Positions 1 through 10,031 of a stretch of DNA of 64,000 nucleotides are shown here, one piece after another. The DNA is taken from NCBI RefSeq assembly GCF_019904135.1, contig NZ_JAIOGQ010000015.1:46166-110165 (forward strand). Reading direction: 5' to 3'. The notes under the pieces are model-generated. The model was not told the origin of the DNA, ran no database searches, and saw only the letters and a program-made list of their open reading frames with translations. This DNA is from Paenibacillus caui (GTDB lineage Bacteria; Bacillota; Bacilli; Paenibacillales; Paenibacillaceae). The position numbers and the translations under genes are program-made. Position 1 is the stretch's first letter. The number at the start of each line of letters is the position of its first letter.

Positions 1-2
1 GT

Positions 3-68
3 GCGGAGCAGACGCCTGATTCGAAGCAGGATGAGGCGGACGATTTTCTGGCCGAGTTTGAACTATGA
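3..68 (+). CDS. 3' end of an upstream gene (partial)
   Basis: An open frame enters from the left edge and ends at a TGA that overlaps the ATG of the helicase gene (ATGA overlap). The visible tail is about 21 residues, acidic, ending in EFEL. No domain can be recognised from it. The stop-start overlap shows that the helicase is the downstream member of a translationally coupled operon whose earlier genes lie outside the window. Confidence 0.6.
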   Translation, partial: AEQTPDSKQDEADDFLAEFEL

Positions 69-2260
69 AGGATCATCCATTTTACAGACTGGCTCCGTTT
101 ATTCAGGAATTCATATATAAAAAGAAGTGGGATACCCTTCGGAGCGCACAAGTGGAAGCCTGCAACATATGCATGGGTACGCCCCATCACTTGCTGATTG
201 CGGCTGGGACCGCATCGGGGAAGACGGAGGCGGCATTTTTTCCCGCGTTAACGGAGCTATGGCAGCAGCCTTCCTCTTCGGTAGGTATTCTGTACATTGG
301 CCCTTTGAAGGCGCTGATCAACGACCAGTTTGAACGGCTGAAGGATCTGCTTCAGGAAGCCCGAATTCCGGTCTGGCACTGGCACGGGGATGTGCCGCAG
401 TCAGAGAAAAGCCGTCTGATGCGAAAGCCGTCCGGGATTCTGCAAATCACTCCCGAATCGCTGGAAGGTTTGCTTATGAATAAACCGAATGCGATACCTG
501 CTTTGTTCAAGGATCTCAGAACCATTATTATCGATGAAGTCCATGCGTTCATGGGTGTGGACCGGGGCATTCAGGTTCTGAGCCAGATCGCCAGGGTGGA
601 GAGAATGGCCGGATGCTCGCCAAGGCGTGTCGGACTGTCCGCCACATTAAGCGACTATGAAGAGGCCAAGTCCTGGCTTGGCGCTGGAAGCCGCCAGCCG
701 GTCGAAGTTGTGTCTTCGCCAGGCGGAAGGAAGCTCCGGCTGAGGGTCGATCACTTTTCGTTTCCCGATGCCCGCGACGAAGAGCAGGCCGAGCATCTGC
801 AAAATGCCCGCAAGGCGTATTACGATTTCATTTACGAGAGCACCCATCTGAAGAAAGCCTTGGTCTTTACCAATAGCCGCACCGACGCGGAATATACGAC
901 GCTTGAATTGCGCAGGGTAGCTGAAAAACGCCATCAGCCGGATGTGTTCCATGTGCATCACGGAAGCATCTCCGCCATGCTGAGGGAAGAAGCGGAAGCC
1001 GCCCTGAAGGGCGGCCCCGGACCAGCCGTGGCGGCTGCGACAATGACGCTTGAACTCGGAATCGATCTTGGGGAGCTGGAGCGTGTTGTTCAATTGGGTG
1101 CGCCTTACAGCTCGTCCAGCTTTGTCCAGAGGTTGGGAAGATCGGGAAGGAGAGATGATGCAGCATCGGAAATGCTGTTCGTTTGTCCGGAAGAGGAGGA
1201 TGAGGAAGCCCAGCTTCCTGCACGGATGCCGTGGACGCTGCTGAGAGCCATTGCTGTCATAGAACTGTACGTGCATACCAAATGGGTTGAGCCGCTTGAG
1301 CTCCGGAAGCTGCCCATGGGCCTAATGTATCATCAAACGATGAGCATCCTCAAAAGCATGGGCGAAGCAGAACCTGCGGAGCTAGCTAGGAATGTGCTGT
1401 CGCTGCCCTCTTTTAAAGAGATCAGGCCAGATCAGTACAAGGTGTTCTTGAATTATCTGCTGCAAACCGATCATATTCAGTGGACGGAGGACAAGTCGCT
1501 CATCATCGGTCTGACCGGGGAAAAGATCGTGAACAACTTTCGTTTCCTGGCTGTATTTAAAGATGACGAGGAGCATGCGGTTTATAACGGATCCGAGGAG
1601 ATCGGATCCATTACGACGGTGCCGCCGCCCGGCTACTGCTTCTCCCTGGCGGGGAAGCTCTGGAAGGTTGTGGAGGTGGATACGAAGCATAAAGCGGTAT
1701 ATGTCAAAGCGGCCAAAGGAAAGGTCGATACGCTATGGCTCGGAGCCGGCGGAGACATTCATACCCGGGTCCTTCGCAAAATGAGAGAAGTACTCTCAGG
1801 GCAAGCGATCTATCCGTATCTTTCCCCGCAGGCTGTGAACCGGCTGGAACGTGCGCGCCGCCTGGCACGGGAAACCGGACTGCTGAAATCTTTCGTGATC
1901 CCTGCAGGAGGGGATTCCCTGTTCATTCTCCCATGGATAGGGAGCAAGCCGTTTCGGACATTGGAGCGTCTGCTTAAAAACAGACTGGCGGACAGGCTCT
2001 CTTTGCGCTCTGTTGTTCCGATGGAGCCGTATTATTTCGTCGTTTCAGGCAAAGCGGATGGGCAGACTTTGACGGATCAAATCCTGATGGAATGTTCGGG
2101 CCTCGAAGATGAGGCCAGTCTGCTCGCGCCGGAGGAAGCTCCTTATCTTGGCAAGTATGACGAGTTTGTCGCACCTGAGCTGATTCGCAAGGCTTTTTTG
2201 GCAGACGGGCTGGATGTAAAAGGCTTATACGCCGGCTTGTTGAAATTCGCCAATGTCTGA
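65..2260 (+). CDS. Lhr-like DEAD/DEAH superfamily 2 helicase
   Basis: This 731-residue protein is an SF2 helicase with an ATP-dependent nucleic-acid motor. Visible motifs are Walker A GTASGKT (residues 48-54), motif Ia around 79-90, DEVH Walker B (157-160), SAT motif III (192-194), motif IV near 266-270 and the arginine-rich motif VI QRLGRSGRR (355-363). The remaining ~350 residues resemble the C-terminal part of the Lhr family, but the protein is much shorter than full Lhr (~1,500 aa). It overlaps the upstream gene by four bases, so the two probably act together. Similar stand-alone Lhr-like helicases occur in DNA repair and in phage-defence operons (for example BREX BrxHI); which applies here cannot be decided without the upstream genes. 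Confidence 0.85.
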   Translation: MKDHPFYRLAPFIQEFIYKKKWDTLRSAQVEACNICMGTPHHLLIAAGTASGKTEAAFFPALTELWQQPSSSVGILYIGPLKALINDQFERLKDLLQEARIPVWHWHGDVPQSEKSRLMRKPSGILQITPESLEGLLMNKPNAIPALFKDLRTIIIDEVHAFMGVDRGIQVLSQIARVERMAGCSPRRVGLSATLSDYEEAKSWLGAGSRQPVEVVSSPGGRKLRLRVDHFSFPDARDEEQAEHLQNARKAYYDFIYESTHLKKALVFTNSRTDAEYTTLELRRVAEKRHQPDVFHVHHGSISAMLREEAEAALKGGPGPAVAAATMTLELGIDLGELERVVQLGAPYSSSSFVQRLGRSGRRDDAASEMLFVCPEEEDEEAQLPARMPWTLLRAIAVIELYVHTKWVEPLELRKLPMGLMYHQTMSILKSMGEAEPAELARNVLSLPSFKEIRPDQYKVFLNYLLQTDHIQWTEDKSLIIGLTGEKIVNNFRFLAVFKDDEEHAVYNGSEEIGSITTVPPPGYCFSLAGKLWKVVEVDTKHKAVYVKAAKGKVDTLWLGAGGDIHTRVLRKMREVLSGQAIYPYLSPQAVNRLERARRLARETGLLKSFVIPAGGDSLFILPWIGSKPFRTLERLLKNRLADRLSLRSVVPMEPYYFVVSGKADGQTLTDQILMECSGLEDEASLLAPEEAPYLGKYDEFVAPELIRKAFLADGLDVKGLYAGLLKFANV

Positions 2261-2303
2261 TAGGGGAATATTGGGAATGCCGCTTCTGAAAAAGAATAGG
2301 AAC

Positions 2304-2345
2304 AAAAAAACGTATGCCGGATTATAAGCCGACGTACGTTTTTTT
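2304..2345. terminator. bidirectional intrinsic terminator
   Basis: An A7 tract, an imperfect GC-containing hairpin (arms ACGTA..GCCGG and its near complement) and a T7 tract lie between the convergent helicase and LTA-synthase genes. The A/T symmetry lets it serve both strands. Confidence 0.75.
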
Positions 2346-2363
2346 CATCTCAGACTTAAGCTG

Positions 2364-4385
2364 TTATTTATTCCACTCCGGCAGTGACTCGACATAGTGG
2401 TCCGACATGCTGATCAGCTCGTGCGCACGATTGTACTCGTCTTTGGAAACGAGCGGTTTGGCAACTTTTCCGCCATTCAGCGGCCATGTAGTCCCATCCG
2501 TGTATCCGTTGCCGGGTACGAATGCCCCCTTGGAAGAAATGAAGGAGCCGGAAGGCAAATAATAACGTTCAGGCAGCACATTATCGGTATGATTCAGCAA
2601 ATCCTGACCGAAGTGCACCTGATCCCCCAGCGAGACGCCAATCAAATTGGCCACGCTTGGAAAAATATCCGACTGTGCGCCAACCTGCTGAAAAACCTGG
2701 GCTTTTTGTCCCGGCACGGACACGACAAGCGGAATGTTCATCATATCCGGCAAGCTGTAATCACGGCCGTATATTTCCTTCATCAGCGCCTTTTCGGATT
2801 TGTTCAAAGAATAAATCGGCAGGCCCTGGTGGTCGCCGTACAGGATGACGACACTGTTGTCCCAAACCCCGTTCTTCTTCAGTTCGTCAACAAACTGGCC
2901 GAGGGCGTAATCCGAGTAGTTCTGAGCCTGAATATAGTTGCCGACCAAGGTTCCTTTATACCGATTCGGCAGCTGCATCTTGTATTTTGCTGCCGGAATA
3001 CGAAAAGGGTGATGGCCGGACATCGAAATGACCTGCGCATAGAACGGTTGCCCGCTTTGCTGGAAGCGTGCAAGCTCCTCGGACGTTTTGGCGTACAGAA
3101 CCTCGTCGGAGGAACCGAAGGCAACCGGATCGCTTTCGCCAAAATAGCGGTTGTCGTAGTATTTTTCCCAGCCTAGCGCCTTGTAAAGCTGATCCCGGTT
3201 CCAGAAGATGACGTTGTTCGTATGGAACGTTGCTGTCAAATAACCGTTCGCGGCAAAAGCTTTTGGCATACTGGGCAGCTCTTTATCCGCATAAACCTCG
3301 GAAGCGGCTCCGTTCGGCGGAACATACAGGGACGTATTCACTACAAATTCTGCATCAGCCGTATTTCCTTGACCGACCTGCTGGAAGAAATGCGGGAAGT
3401 AGAAATGATCCCGGACGAGCGCATTCATATTGGGCGTAACTTCTTTGCCGTCGATTTTAAGATTGACTAAGAAATTCTGGAACGCCTCAAGCTGAATAAT
3501 GATGACATTTTTGCCCTTGGCGACCTCCCAGTAAGCCGGCTGTGCCGGTTCAGTAATTCCTTTTACCTCTGCAATTTTCGCAGCGGTTACTGTGTTAGGA
3601 TCGATCTTCAAGTCCTTGGAAGATGCGAAGGCGACGTATGCCTCATAATTAATGACGCCCATATCTCTTGCCTGATGCAATTCATTCATCCCATGGCGGT
3701 AAGGCAGAATGGTCAGAATGCACAGAACGAGTGTTAATGCCTGAAGACTCCAAAACACACTGCGACGCTCGCGAACCGCGAGACTTTTGCTAAAGGCCCG
3801 AAAGCGCCGGTTTGACAAGAGCAGCACGAACAGAACCACGATATCCGTAAAGATGAACAGATAGTAAGGATCCATCAGCGACATGACGCTGGTGTTCACT
3901 TCAGACACCTGGTTGACCTGGCGCAGCTCATGATAGGTGACGATGACGCCAAAATATTTGTAGTACATGATTACGGCAAAATAAATAATCGTAAGAACCA
4001 AGTCGACAATCAGATAAGCGCCCAACTTCCGCTTATAGACGAAGTTTTCAAGCAAGCAGAAGATGAACCAGACAGGCGGGATGCCGGACAAAAGCGTCAG
4101 CACCAGGCTCCCATCCTCTTTAAATACAACGCTCCAAACGAGCAGCATTTTCAAAATCATCAGAATGGTGAAAAATACAAACGGTTTCCGAAGAATTCCG
4201 TTCCACCCTATACGTTTAACCAAAATCCAATCCTCTCCCTTAACATACTTAATAAAGCGGGCCTTTCGAGCCGGGGTACTCCGGTAAAGCCGAATCAGAA
4301 GGCGCAGTTCTTTCGAATTTTTGGCGAGCATGCCGAATACGCCGCCACCTGCCGCCAGTCGGATATTGAATCTATTCACCTTCAT
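2364..4385 (-). CDS. Lipoteichoic acid synthase family protein (membrane phosphoglycerol transferase)
   Basis: This is a 673-residue membrane protein of the LtaS/alkaline phosphatase superfamily, which builds or primes the polyglycerolphosphate chain of lipoteichoic acid from phosphatidylglycerol on the outer membrane face. About five hydrophobic segments lie between residues 65 and 230, followed by the extracellular sulfatase-like domain. Key residues are visible: E300 in QLEAFQ (metal), T342 in GQGNTADAEF (catalytic threonine position), the FHTNN..FWNRD stretch, and YGDHQG with the distal metal ligands. The N-terminus carries about 65 extra basic residues compared with B. subtilis LtaS, so an internal Met (residue 19, near 4334) is a possible alternative start; neither has a strong ribosome binding site. 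Which LtaS paralogue it is cannot be told. Confidence 0.88.
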   Translation of the reverse strand: MKVNRFNIRLAAGGGVFGMLAKNSKELRLLIRLYRSTPARKARFIKYVKGEDWILVKRIGWNGILRKPFVFFTILMILKMLLVWSVVFKEDGSLVLTLLSGIPPVWFIFCLLENFVYKRKLGAYLIVDLVLTIIYFAVIMYYKYFGVIVTYHELRQVNQVSEVNTSVMSLMDPYYLFIFTDIVVLFVLLLSNRRFRAFSKSLAVRERRSVFWSLQALTLVLCILTILPYRHGMNELHQARDMGVINYEAYVAFASSKDLKIDPNTVTAAKIAEVKGITEPAQPAYWEVAKGKNVIIIQLEAFQNFLVNLKIDGKEVTPNMNALVRDHFYFPHFFQQVGQGNTADAEFVVNTSLYVPPNGAASEVYADKELPSMPKAFAANGYLTATFHTNNVIFWNRDQLYKALGWEKYYDNRYFGESDPVAFGSSDEVLYAKTSEELARFQQSGQPFYAQVISMSGHHPFRIPAAKYKMQLPNRYKGTLVGNYIQAQNYSDYALGQFVDELKKNGVWDNSVVILYGDHQGLPIYSLNKSEKALMKEIYGRDYSLPDMMNIPLVVSVPGQKAQVFQQVGAQSDIFPSVANLIGVSLGDQVHFGQDLLNHTDNVLPERYYLPSGSFISSKGAFVPGNGYTDGTTWPLNGGKVAKPLVSKDEYNRAHELISMSDHYVESLPEWNK

Positions 4386-4580
4386 GAATAGACAAATCCC
4401 GGGAAAGGCGAGGCTTTCCCTACCTACATATTGTTACACTTTCTATTCATTATCTTACATTCCAGACAAAAAATCTAATTTTCCTCAAGGCGATGGGGCT
4501 GAAGGTGTGATGTATTCGTCCTAATAACCGGATTTATCCTTATATAATGATTACTAATAAATCTTATAAGAGGTTCCAAA

Positions 4581-4612
4581 TTGACCGTCACCGCCATATG
4601 TGATAGGGTCAA
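4581..4612 (+). promoter_or_regulatory. Dyad with possible -35 upstream of cysJ
   Basis: An imperfect inverted repeat with outer arms TTGACC and GGTCAA and inner TCAC/GTGA lies about 70 bases before the cysJ start. The left arm could also be a -35 box (TTGACC, 17 bases before TAGGGT). A second candidate signal, ATACTAGGAATTT near 4641-4653, faintly resembles sites of the cysteine regulator CymR. Both readings are inferences; the stretch 4386-4683 holds no gene. Confidence 0.35.
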
Positions 4613-4683
4613 AAGTAGCGATAAATAAAGTATATAAAAATACTAGGAATTTAAAACATGCATGCAGCGCGAGGTGGATATTG

Positions 4684-6528
4684 TTGGAACTTCAAGTAAC
4701 GAACAGTCCTTTTACTCAGGAACAGGTTGAATTGCTGGGCCGTCTTCTGCCTACGCTGACGGATTCGCAGCGAATCTGGCTGACCGGATATTTGACAGCT
4801 TTACAGGGAGCTGCAGCTGTACCAGCGACGGTTGCAGCGGGAGTCCCATTGGCTGCGGCAATTTCCCCGGCAGGGATTGCAAGCAGTCCGGCGGTCCCTA
4901 AAGAGGCAACGGTACTCTTTGGATCGCAGACCGGAAACAGCCAGGGGCTGGCCAGGAAGCTGGCCAAGAAGCTCGAAAAGCAAGGCTTTCAGGTGACGCT
5001 CTCCCCGATGAGCGACTTCAAGACGAACACTTTGAAAAAGGTGCGAAACCTGCTTATCGTCGCAAGCACACACGGAGAAGGAGAACCGCCGGATAACGCC
5101 CTTTCTTTCCACGAATTTCTTCATGGCAAAAGAGCGCCTCAACTGCCGGACCTCCAGTTCTCCGTTCTGGCTCTGGGGGATACGTCCTATGAGTTCTTCT
5201 GCCAGACAGGCAAAGATTTTGATGAGCGCCTTGCGCAACTCGGCGCCAAGCGGCTTGCACCGCGTGTCGATTGCGACGTGGATTTCGATGAGCCTGCGGC
5301 GGAATGGATGAACCTGGTTTTGGCTGCGCTTGGCGAAGCATCTGCCGTTTCAGTGAGCCCGGCAGAAGCCGGTTCTGCGGCGACGATTGACACGGAATCG
5401 GAGTATTCCAGAACGAATCCGTTCCGTGCGGAAGTTCTGGAGAATTTGAATTTGAACGGACGCGGATCGAGCAGGGAGACCCGCCATCTCGAGATTTCCC
5501 TGGAGGGGTCGAATCTTAAGTATGAGCCGGGCGACAGTCTCGGCATCTATCCGGAGAACCATTCGCGGCTGGTGGACGAGCTGATCGCGGTCATGGGCTG
5601 GCAGCCGGATGAGCCCGTTGCCGTTAACAAGAGCGGCGACAAAGGGACATTGCGCGACGCCCTGCTGCGTCATTACGAAATTACCGTACTCACCAAGCCG
5701 CTGCTGGAACAGGCTTCCAAGCTTGCTCCAGGCAGCAGTCTCAAGGAACTGCTGGAAGCGGGACGCGAGCAGGAGCTTCGCGCTTATCTGCACGGCCGGG
5801 ATTTGCTCGACCTAGTGCAGGATTACTCTCTTAAAGGCATCCCGGCAGGGGAGTTCGTATCTATTCTGCGGAAGCTGCCCTCCCGCTTGTATTCGATCGC
5901 AAGCAGCCCAGAAGCTTACCCGGACGAGGTGCACATCACGGCGCGCGCCGTACGCTACGAGTCCCAGGGACGAAAGCGGTACGGGGTCTGCTCCGTTCAT
6001 CTCGCCGAGCGGGTACAGCCTGGCGATACGCTGCCGGTGTTCATTCAGCACAACCCGAATTTCAAGCTGCCTGACAATCCGGATACGCCGGTCATCATGG
6101 TCGGACCAGGCACCGGCGTCGCTCCGTTCCGGGCCTTCCTCGGCGAACGGGAGGAGACGGGAGCTCAGGGCAAAACATGGCTGTTCTACGGCGATCAGCA
6201 TTTTGCCACCGATTTCCTGTACCAGGTGGAGTGGCAGCGCTGGCTCAAAGAGGGCGTGCTGACGCGTATGGATGTAGCATTTTCCCGCGATTCGGACAAG
6301 AAAGTATACGTTCAGCACCGGATGCTTGAAAAAAGCGCGGAGCTGTACAAGTGGCTGCAGGAAGGAGCATGCGTATATGTCTGCGGCGATGAAAAGCAGA
6401 TGGCGCATGACGTGCATGCAACTCTGGAAACGATCCTCGTACAGGAGGGCGGTCTGACTCCGGAAGAGGCAGCGGACTATTTGAGCGCCATGCAGCAGCA
6501 GAAACGTTATCAGCGGGACGTATACTAA
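4684..6528 (+). CDS. cysJ: Assimilatory sulfite reductase (NADPH), flavoprotein alpha subunit
   Basis: CysJ passes electrons from NADPH through FAD and FMN to CysI for reduction of sulfite to sulfide in cysteine biosynthesis. The 614-residue product has an N-terminal flavodoxin domain (LFGSQTGNS, about residues 78-215) and a ferredoxin-NADP reductase part with RLYSIASS (FAD), GPGTGVAPFRAFL (NADPH) and the conserved C-terminus QRDVY. The TTG at 4684 is chosen because GAGGTGG sits just upstream and because the product then begins ELQVTNSPF, matching the start of B. subtilis CysJ; an upstream in-frame ATG at 4600 has no ribosome binding site. cysI follows about 40 bases later, forming the usual cysJI pair. 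Confidence 0.95.
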   Translation: MELQVTNSPFTQEQVELLGRLLPTLTDSQRIWLTGYLTALQGAAAVPATVAAGVPLAAAISPAGIASSPAVPKEATVLFGSQTGNSQGLARKLAKKLEKQGFQVTLSPMSDFKTNTLKKVRNLLIVASTHGEGEPPDNALSFHEFLHGKRAPQLPDLQFSVLALGDTSYEFFCQTGKDFDERLAQLGAKRLAPRVDCDVDFDEPAAEWMNLVLAALGEASAVSVSPAEAGSAATIDTESEYSRTNPFRAEVLENLNLNGRGSSRETRHLEISLEGSNLKYEPGDSLGIYPENHSRLVDELIAVMGWQPDEPVAVNKSGDKGTLRDALLRHYEITVLTKPLLEQASKLAPGSSLKELLEAGREQELRAYLHGRDLLDLVQDYSLKGIPAGEFVSILRKLPSRLYSIASSPEAYPDEVHITARAVRYESQGRKRYGVCSVHLAERVQPGDTLPVFIQHNPNFKLPDNPDTPVIMVGPGTGVAPFRAFLGEREETGAQGKTWLFYGDQHFATDFLYQVEWQRWLKEGVLTRMDVAFSRDSDKKVYVQHRMLEKSAELYKWLQEGACVYVCGDEKQMAHDVHATLETILVQEGGLTPEEAADYLSAMQQQKRYQRDVY

Positions 6529-6567
6529 ATCACGGTGTCCCTAAGATTACGAGAGGAGATAAGGCAT

Positions 6568-8292
6568 ATGTCAGATAATAATTTGCTGTCGTCAAACAGT
6601 GCGCCGCACAGCGATGTTGAAGATATTAAACGCAGAAGCCATTACCTGCGGGGCAGTCTGACCGAGACGCTGGCTGACCCGATCACAGGTTCCATTCCCG
6701 AAGATGACAACCGGCTCATGAAGCACCATGGCAGCTATATGCAGGATGACCGGGATTTAAGAAACGAACGGGCCAAGCAGAAGCTTGAGCCGGCCTATCA
6801 ATTTATGCTCCGCGTGCGCGCGGCCGGCGGGGTCGTTACGCCCGCGCAGTGGCTCATGATGGACCGAATCTCGCATAAGTACGGCAACGGAACGATTCGT
6901 CTGACAACCCGTCAATCTTTCCAGCTGCACGGCGTGCTTAAATGGAATCTGAAGAATACGATCCGGGAAGTGAACGAGTCGCTGCTTAGCACGCTGGCGG
7001 CCTGCGGTGACGTCAACCGCAACGTGATGTGCAACCCGAATCCGTATCAATCGGAAATCCACTCCGAGGTTTATGAGTGGGCGAGCAAGGTGAGCCATCA
7101 TCTGGATCCGCGGACGAGAGCCTATCACGAAATTTGGCTCGATGAAGAGAAAGTGGTGGACAGCCGGGATCAGGACGTTGAACAGGAGCCAATTTATGGA
7201 CCGGTCTATTTGCCAAGAAAGTTTAAAATCGGCATTGCGGTTCCGCCTTCGAATGATGTGGATGTGTTTTCCCAGGATCTGGGCTTTATTGCTATCGTGG
7301 AAAACGGCAAGCTAGCCGGCTTTAACATAGCGGTAGGCGGAGGCATGGGGATGACGCACGGCGATCCGAAGACGTATCCGCAAGTCTCCAAAATCATTGG
7401 ATTCTGTACGACGGAGCAAATGATCGACGTGGCGGAGAAGACGGTTACGATTCAGCGGGACTATGGCGACCGTTCGGTCCGCAAGCATGCCCGTTTCAAA
7501 TACACGATCGACGATCGGGGTATTGATTGGTTCGTGGGCGAATTGACGGCCCGTTTGGGATGGAAGCTGCAGGATGCTCGTCCTTACCATTTTGAGAACA
7601 ATGGGGATCGTTATGGCTGGGTGAAGGGCAGCAACGGCAAATGGCACTTCACGCTCTTTATCCAGAATGGACGGATTAAAGATATGGACGGCTACCCCCT
7701 GATGACAGGTCTGCGTGAAATCGCCAAGGTGCATGGCGGGGATTTCCGGCTTACGGCCAACCAGAATCTGATCATCGGCAACGTCAGCAGCCAGAAGAAG
7801 AAGAAAATTCAGAGCTTGATCGACCATTATGCTCTTACGGACGGAGTTCATTATTCCGCGCTGCGGCGAAACTCCATGGCCTGCGTCGCTCTGCCGACGT
7901 GCGGGCTGGCGATGGCTGAATCGGAACGGTATCTGCCAACACTGCTTGAGAAAATCGAGCCGATGCTGGAAGAGGCCGGCCTGCGCGATGAGGATATCGT
8001 CATTCGGATGACCGGCTGCCCGAACGGCTGCGCCAGACCGATGCTCGCGGAGCTCGCCTTTATTGGCAAGGCGCCCGGCAAATACAATATGTATTTGGGG
8101 GGCGGCTTTGCCGGGAACCGGCTGAACAAGCTGTACAAGGAAAACATCGGCGAGGACGAAATACTGTCGTCTCTTCGGCCCATGATTAACCGTTACGCGA
8201 AGGAACGGCTTGAAGGCGAACATTTTGGCGATTTTGTCATTCGGGCGGAGTATGTGAAGGAAGTGACTGACGGACAGGAGTTTCATTCCTGA
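6568..8292 (+). CDS. cysI: Assimilatory sulfite reductase, hemoprotein beta subunit
   Basis: CysI carries siroheme coupled to a 4Fe-4S cluster and reduces sulfite to sulfide with six electrons supplied by CysJ. The 574-residue protein is close to B. subtilis CysI throughout. Cluster/siroheme ligands are C439 and C445 (CVALPTC) and C484 and C488 (CPNGC). The start is the ATG at 6568, preceded by GAGGAG with nine bases spacing; a GTG at 6535 in the same frame has no such signal. It is the last gene of the cysJI operon and is followed by an intrinsic terminator. Confidence 0.96.
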   Translation: MSDNNLLSSNSAPHSDVEDIKRRSHYLRGSLTETLADPITGSIPEDDNRLMKHHGSYMQDDRDLRNERAKQKLEPAYQFMLRVRAAGGVVTPAQWLMMDRISHKYGNGTIRLTTRQSFQLHGVLKWNLKNTIREVNESLLSTLAACGDVNRNVMCNPNPYQSEIHSEVYEWASKVSHHLDPRTRAYHEIWLDEEKVVDSRDQDVEQEPIYGPVYLPRKFKIGIAVPPSNDVDVFSQDLGFIAIVENGKLAGFNIAVGGGMGMTHGDPKTYPQVSKIIGFCTTEQMIDVAEKTVTIQRDYGDRSVRKHARFKYTIDDRGIDWFVGELTARLGWKLQDARPYHFENNGDRYGWVKGSNGKWHFTLFIQNGRIKDMDGYPLMTGLREIAKVHGGDFRLTANQNLIIGNVSSQKKKKIQSLIDHYALTDGVHYSALRRNSMACVALPTCGLAMAESERYLPTLLEKIEPMLEEAGLRDEDIVIRMTGCPNGCARPMLAELAFIGKAPGKYNMYLGGGFAGNRLNKLYKENIGEDEILSSLRPMINRYAKERLEGEHFGDFVIRAEYVKEVTDGQEFHS

Positions 8293-8307
8293 TTTTTCGG
8301 AAAAATA

Positions 8308-8344
8308 AAGCGGAGCGCATCTGACAAGGTGTGCTTCGTTTTTT
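8308..8344 (+). terminator. Intrinsic terminator after cysI
   Basis: A stem based on AAGCGGAGCGCA and its near complement with a short loop is followed by T6, 16 bases after the cysI stop. Confidence 0.75.
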
Positions 8345-8442
8345 AATTTTAGGAGCGGAAGGCCCGCTCTCACCAAACATGGTAGACTTTAAGGTGTTGC
8401 TAGGGACTGAATAGAAATTTAGACGCCAAGGGAGAGAAAAAA

Positions 8443-8922
8443 ATGATCCAAACCATTGATTTCCAAAATGTAGAGCTCGTGAAAACACTCTTCAATTTGC
8501 AGCGTGATTCTTATGTGGTAGAGGCTGAACTGATAAACTTTTATGAAATCCCTCCATTAATGGAGTCATTTGAAGATTTTCAAAAGTGCACGGAGCAGTT
8601 TTTAGGTTATTTCGAGAATCTCGAATTGGCTGGGGCCGTTTCGTATGAGCTGGAAGGCGATGAATTAACCATATGCAGACTGGTGGTCGATCCCGGACAT
8701 TTCAAAAAGGGGATTGCCCAAAAGCTATTGGATGCGGTTGAATCATCAAATGCAGACGCCTCGCTGATCAAAGTATCCACAGGCAAAGACAACGTTCCTG
8801 CAAAGAATCTGTATTTAAAAAACAAGTTCAACTGGATTCAGGATTTGGAGGTAGTCCCTAATCTTTATATCAGCCTCTTTGAAAAGAAAGTCGGGCATGA
8901 ATCGGCCGAAGCGGGATATTGA
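8443..8922 (+). CDS. GNAT family N-acetyltransferase
   Basis: This 159-residue protein has the GNAT fold: an acetyl-CoA binding motif A is visible as VVDPGHFKKGIAQKLL (about residues 86-101), followed by the beta-5 region with STGKDNVPAKNLYLKNKF typical of these enzymes. The substrate cannot be predicted. AAGGGAGAG precedes the ATG. It stands alone between the cysJI terminator and the sensory operon. Confidence 0.75.
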   Translation: MIQTIDFQNVELVKTLFNLQRDSYVVEAELINFYEIPPLMESFEDFQKCTEQFLGYFENLELAGAVSYELEGDELTICRLVVDPGHFKKGIAQKLLDAVESSNADASLIKVSTGKDNVPAKNLYLKNKFNWIQDLEVVPNLYISLFEKKVGHESAEAGY

Positions 8923-9092
8923 CATTTTTGGCATATCAAACCTGCGGCCATTCACGTTCATATTTTACCAAGTAAAAGGGTGTTAACAATCCGGTTAAAT
9001 TATTGCGCAGCATTGCCGATACTATAATAAGGTCGTCAATGATCTGACGTGGCTCGAAAAGTAATTAATAGGGGCAAGGAGAAACACCAGTA

Positions 9093-10016
9093 ATGATTCA
9101 AGAGATCTTGCAACGCAAACCGTTCTCGGCTACCTCCCAAAATATTATTGAAATTTTGCGTCAATCCATAGATGTCAGTACCATCTTTATTGCCATCAAT
9201 GATCATGTGAAAGATACGATCCTGAAAGCCTTCAACCAAGGAGGCGTTTGGATCGAAGAAGGCTTGGAGCTGCCTTTTGAAGAGAGCTACTGCCGGCTCG
9301 TTTGCGCAAATGGCCGGATGGCGACGGTCATCGCCGATACGGAACAGGACCCTTTGACCGCTTCGTTGCAGATGACAAAGCTATTGGGCAGAAGTTCATT
9401 CATTGGCGTCCCTCTCCATTTGGAAGATGGGACAACCTTCGGAACGATATGCGCCATTGACAGGAAGCCTGGTACTTTTAAGGAACGGGAAATTAGCCTC
9501 TTTCTCGCTGTGGCGGAACTGCTCTCGAACGTGGTAGGGCTTGAATATGCCCAGTTCAAGGACACGGTAACCGGGGCTTTCAATCGAATATTTTTGGATA
9601 CGATGAGCCAATTTTTTAACATGAAGAGCAAAGCATTAGGTATTCTATTTGTCGATATTGATAATTTCAAAGCAATCAACCGGGAGTTTGGTCATGCGTA
9701 CGGAGACAGACTGCTCGTACAATGCGCCCGGATCATGGAACGGGTCTGCGGAGAGAATCCAATCATTATCCGGATGCAAGGGGACCAGTTCGTGATCATT
9801 TTTCATGAGACTAATCTGAATCGGTTGATTAAGCACGCGCAAGCACTGCTCGCGGCAATCCGAAGAACTTCGCTGCCTTCAGGCGGAAATATATCGGCAA
9901 GTATTGGCATAGCGCTTTCCGAAGAATGGACAACCGACGTCCTGGAGCTGCTTCAGCGGGCAGATGCCAAAATGCTCACGGTTAAAAACCGGTCCAAAAA
10001 TGGATTTGCCTATTAA
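9093..10016 (+). CDS. GAF domain plus degenerate GGDEF domain protein
   Basis: This 307-residue cytoplasmic protein has a GAF-type sensor region (about residues 12-150) followed by a GGDEF-like domain (about 158-305). The fold is clear from DTVTGAFNR and LFVDIDNFKAINREFGHAYGD, but the active-site signature reads QGDQF instead of GGDEF, so diguanylate cyclase activity is unlikely; it may bind a nucleotide or act only as a signalling partner. AAGGAG precedes the ATG by 11 bases, and TATAAT at 9023-9028 is a plausible -10. The next gene, a sensor kinase, begins 15 bases after its stop, so the protein probably feeds the same pathway. Confidence 0.8.
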   Translation: MIQEILQRKPFSATSQNIIEILRQSIDVSTIFIAINDHVKDTILKAFNQGGVWIEEGLELPFEESYCRLVCANGRMATVIADTEQDPLTASLQMTKLLGRSSFIGVPLHLEDGTTFGTICAIDRKPGTFKEREISLFLAVAELLSNVVGLEYAQFKDTVTGAFNRIFLDTMSQFFNMKSKALGILFVDIDNFKAINREFGHAYGDRLLVQCARIMERVCGENPIIIRMQGDQFVIIFHETNLNRLIKHAQALLAAIRRTSLPSGGNISASIGIALSEEWTTDVLELLQRADAKMLTVKNRSKNGFAY

Positions 10017-10031
10017 GGAGTGACATCAAGA

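Noticed and set aside
647..1276. Antisense frame within the helicase gene
   Set aside because: Shadow of a GC-rich coding region; composition and lack of signals argue against a gene.
7312..8376. Long antisense frame over cysI
   Set aside because: It mirrors the codon pattern of cysI, has no ribosome binding site and no family resemblance.
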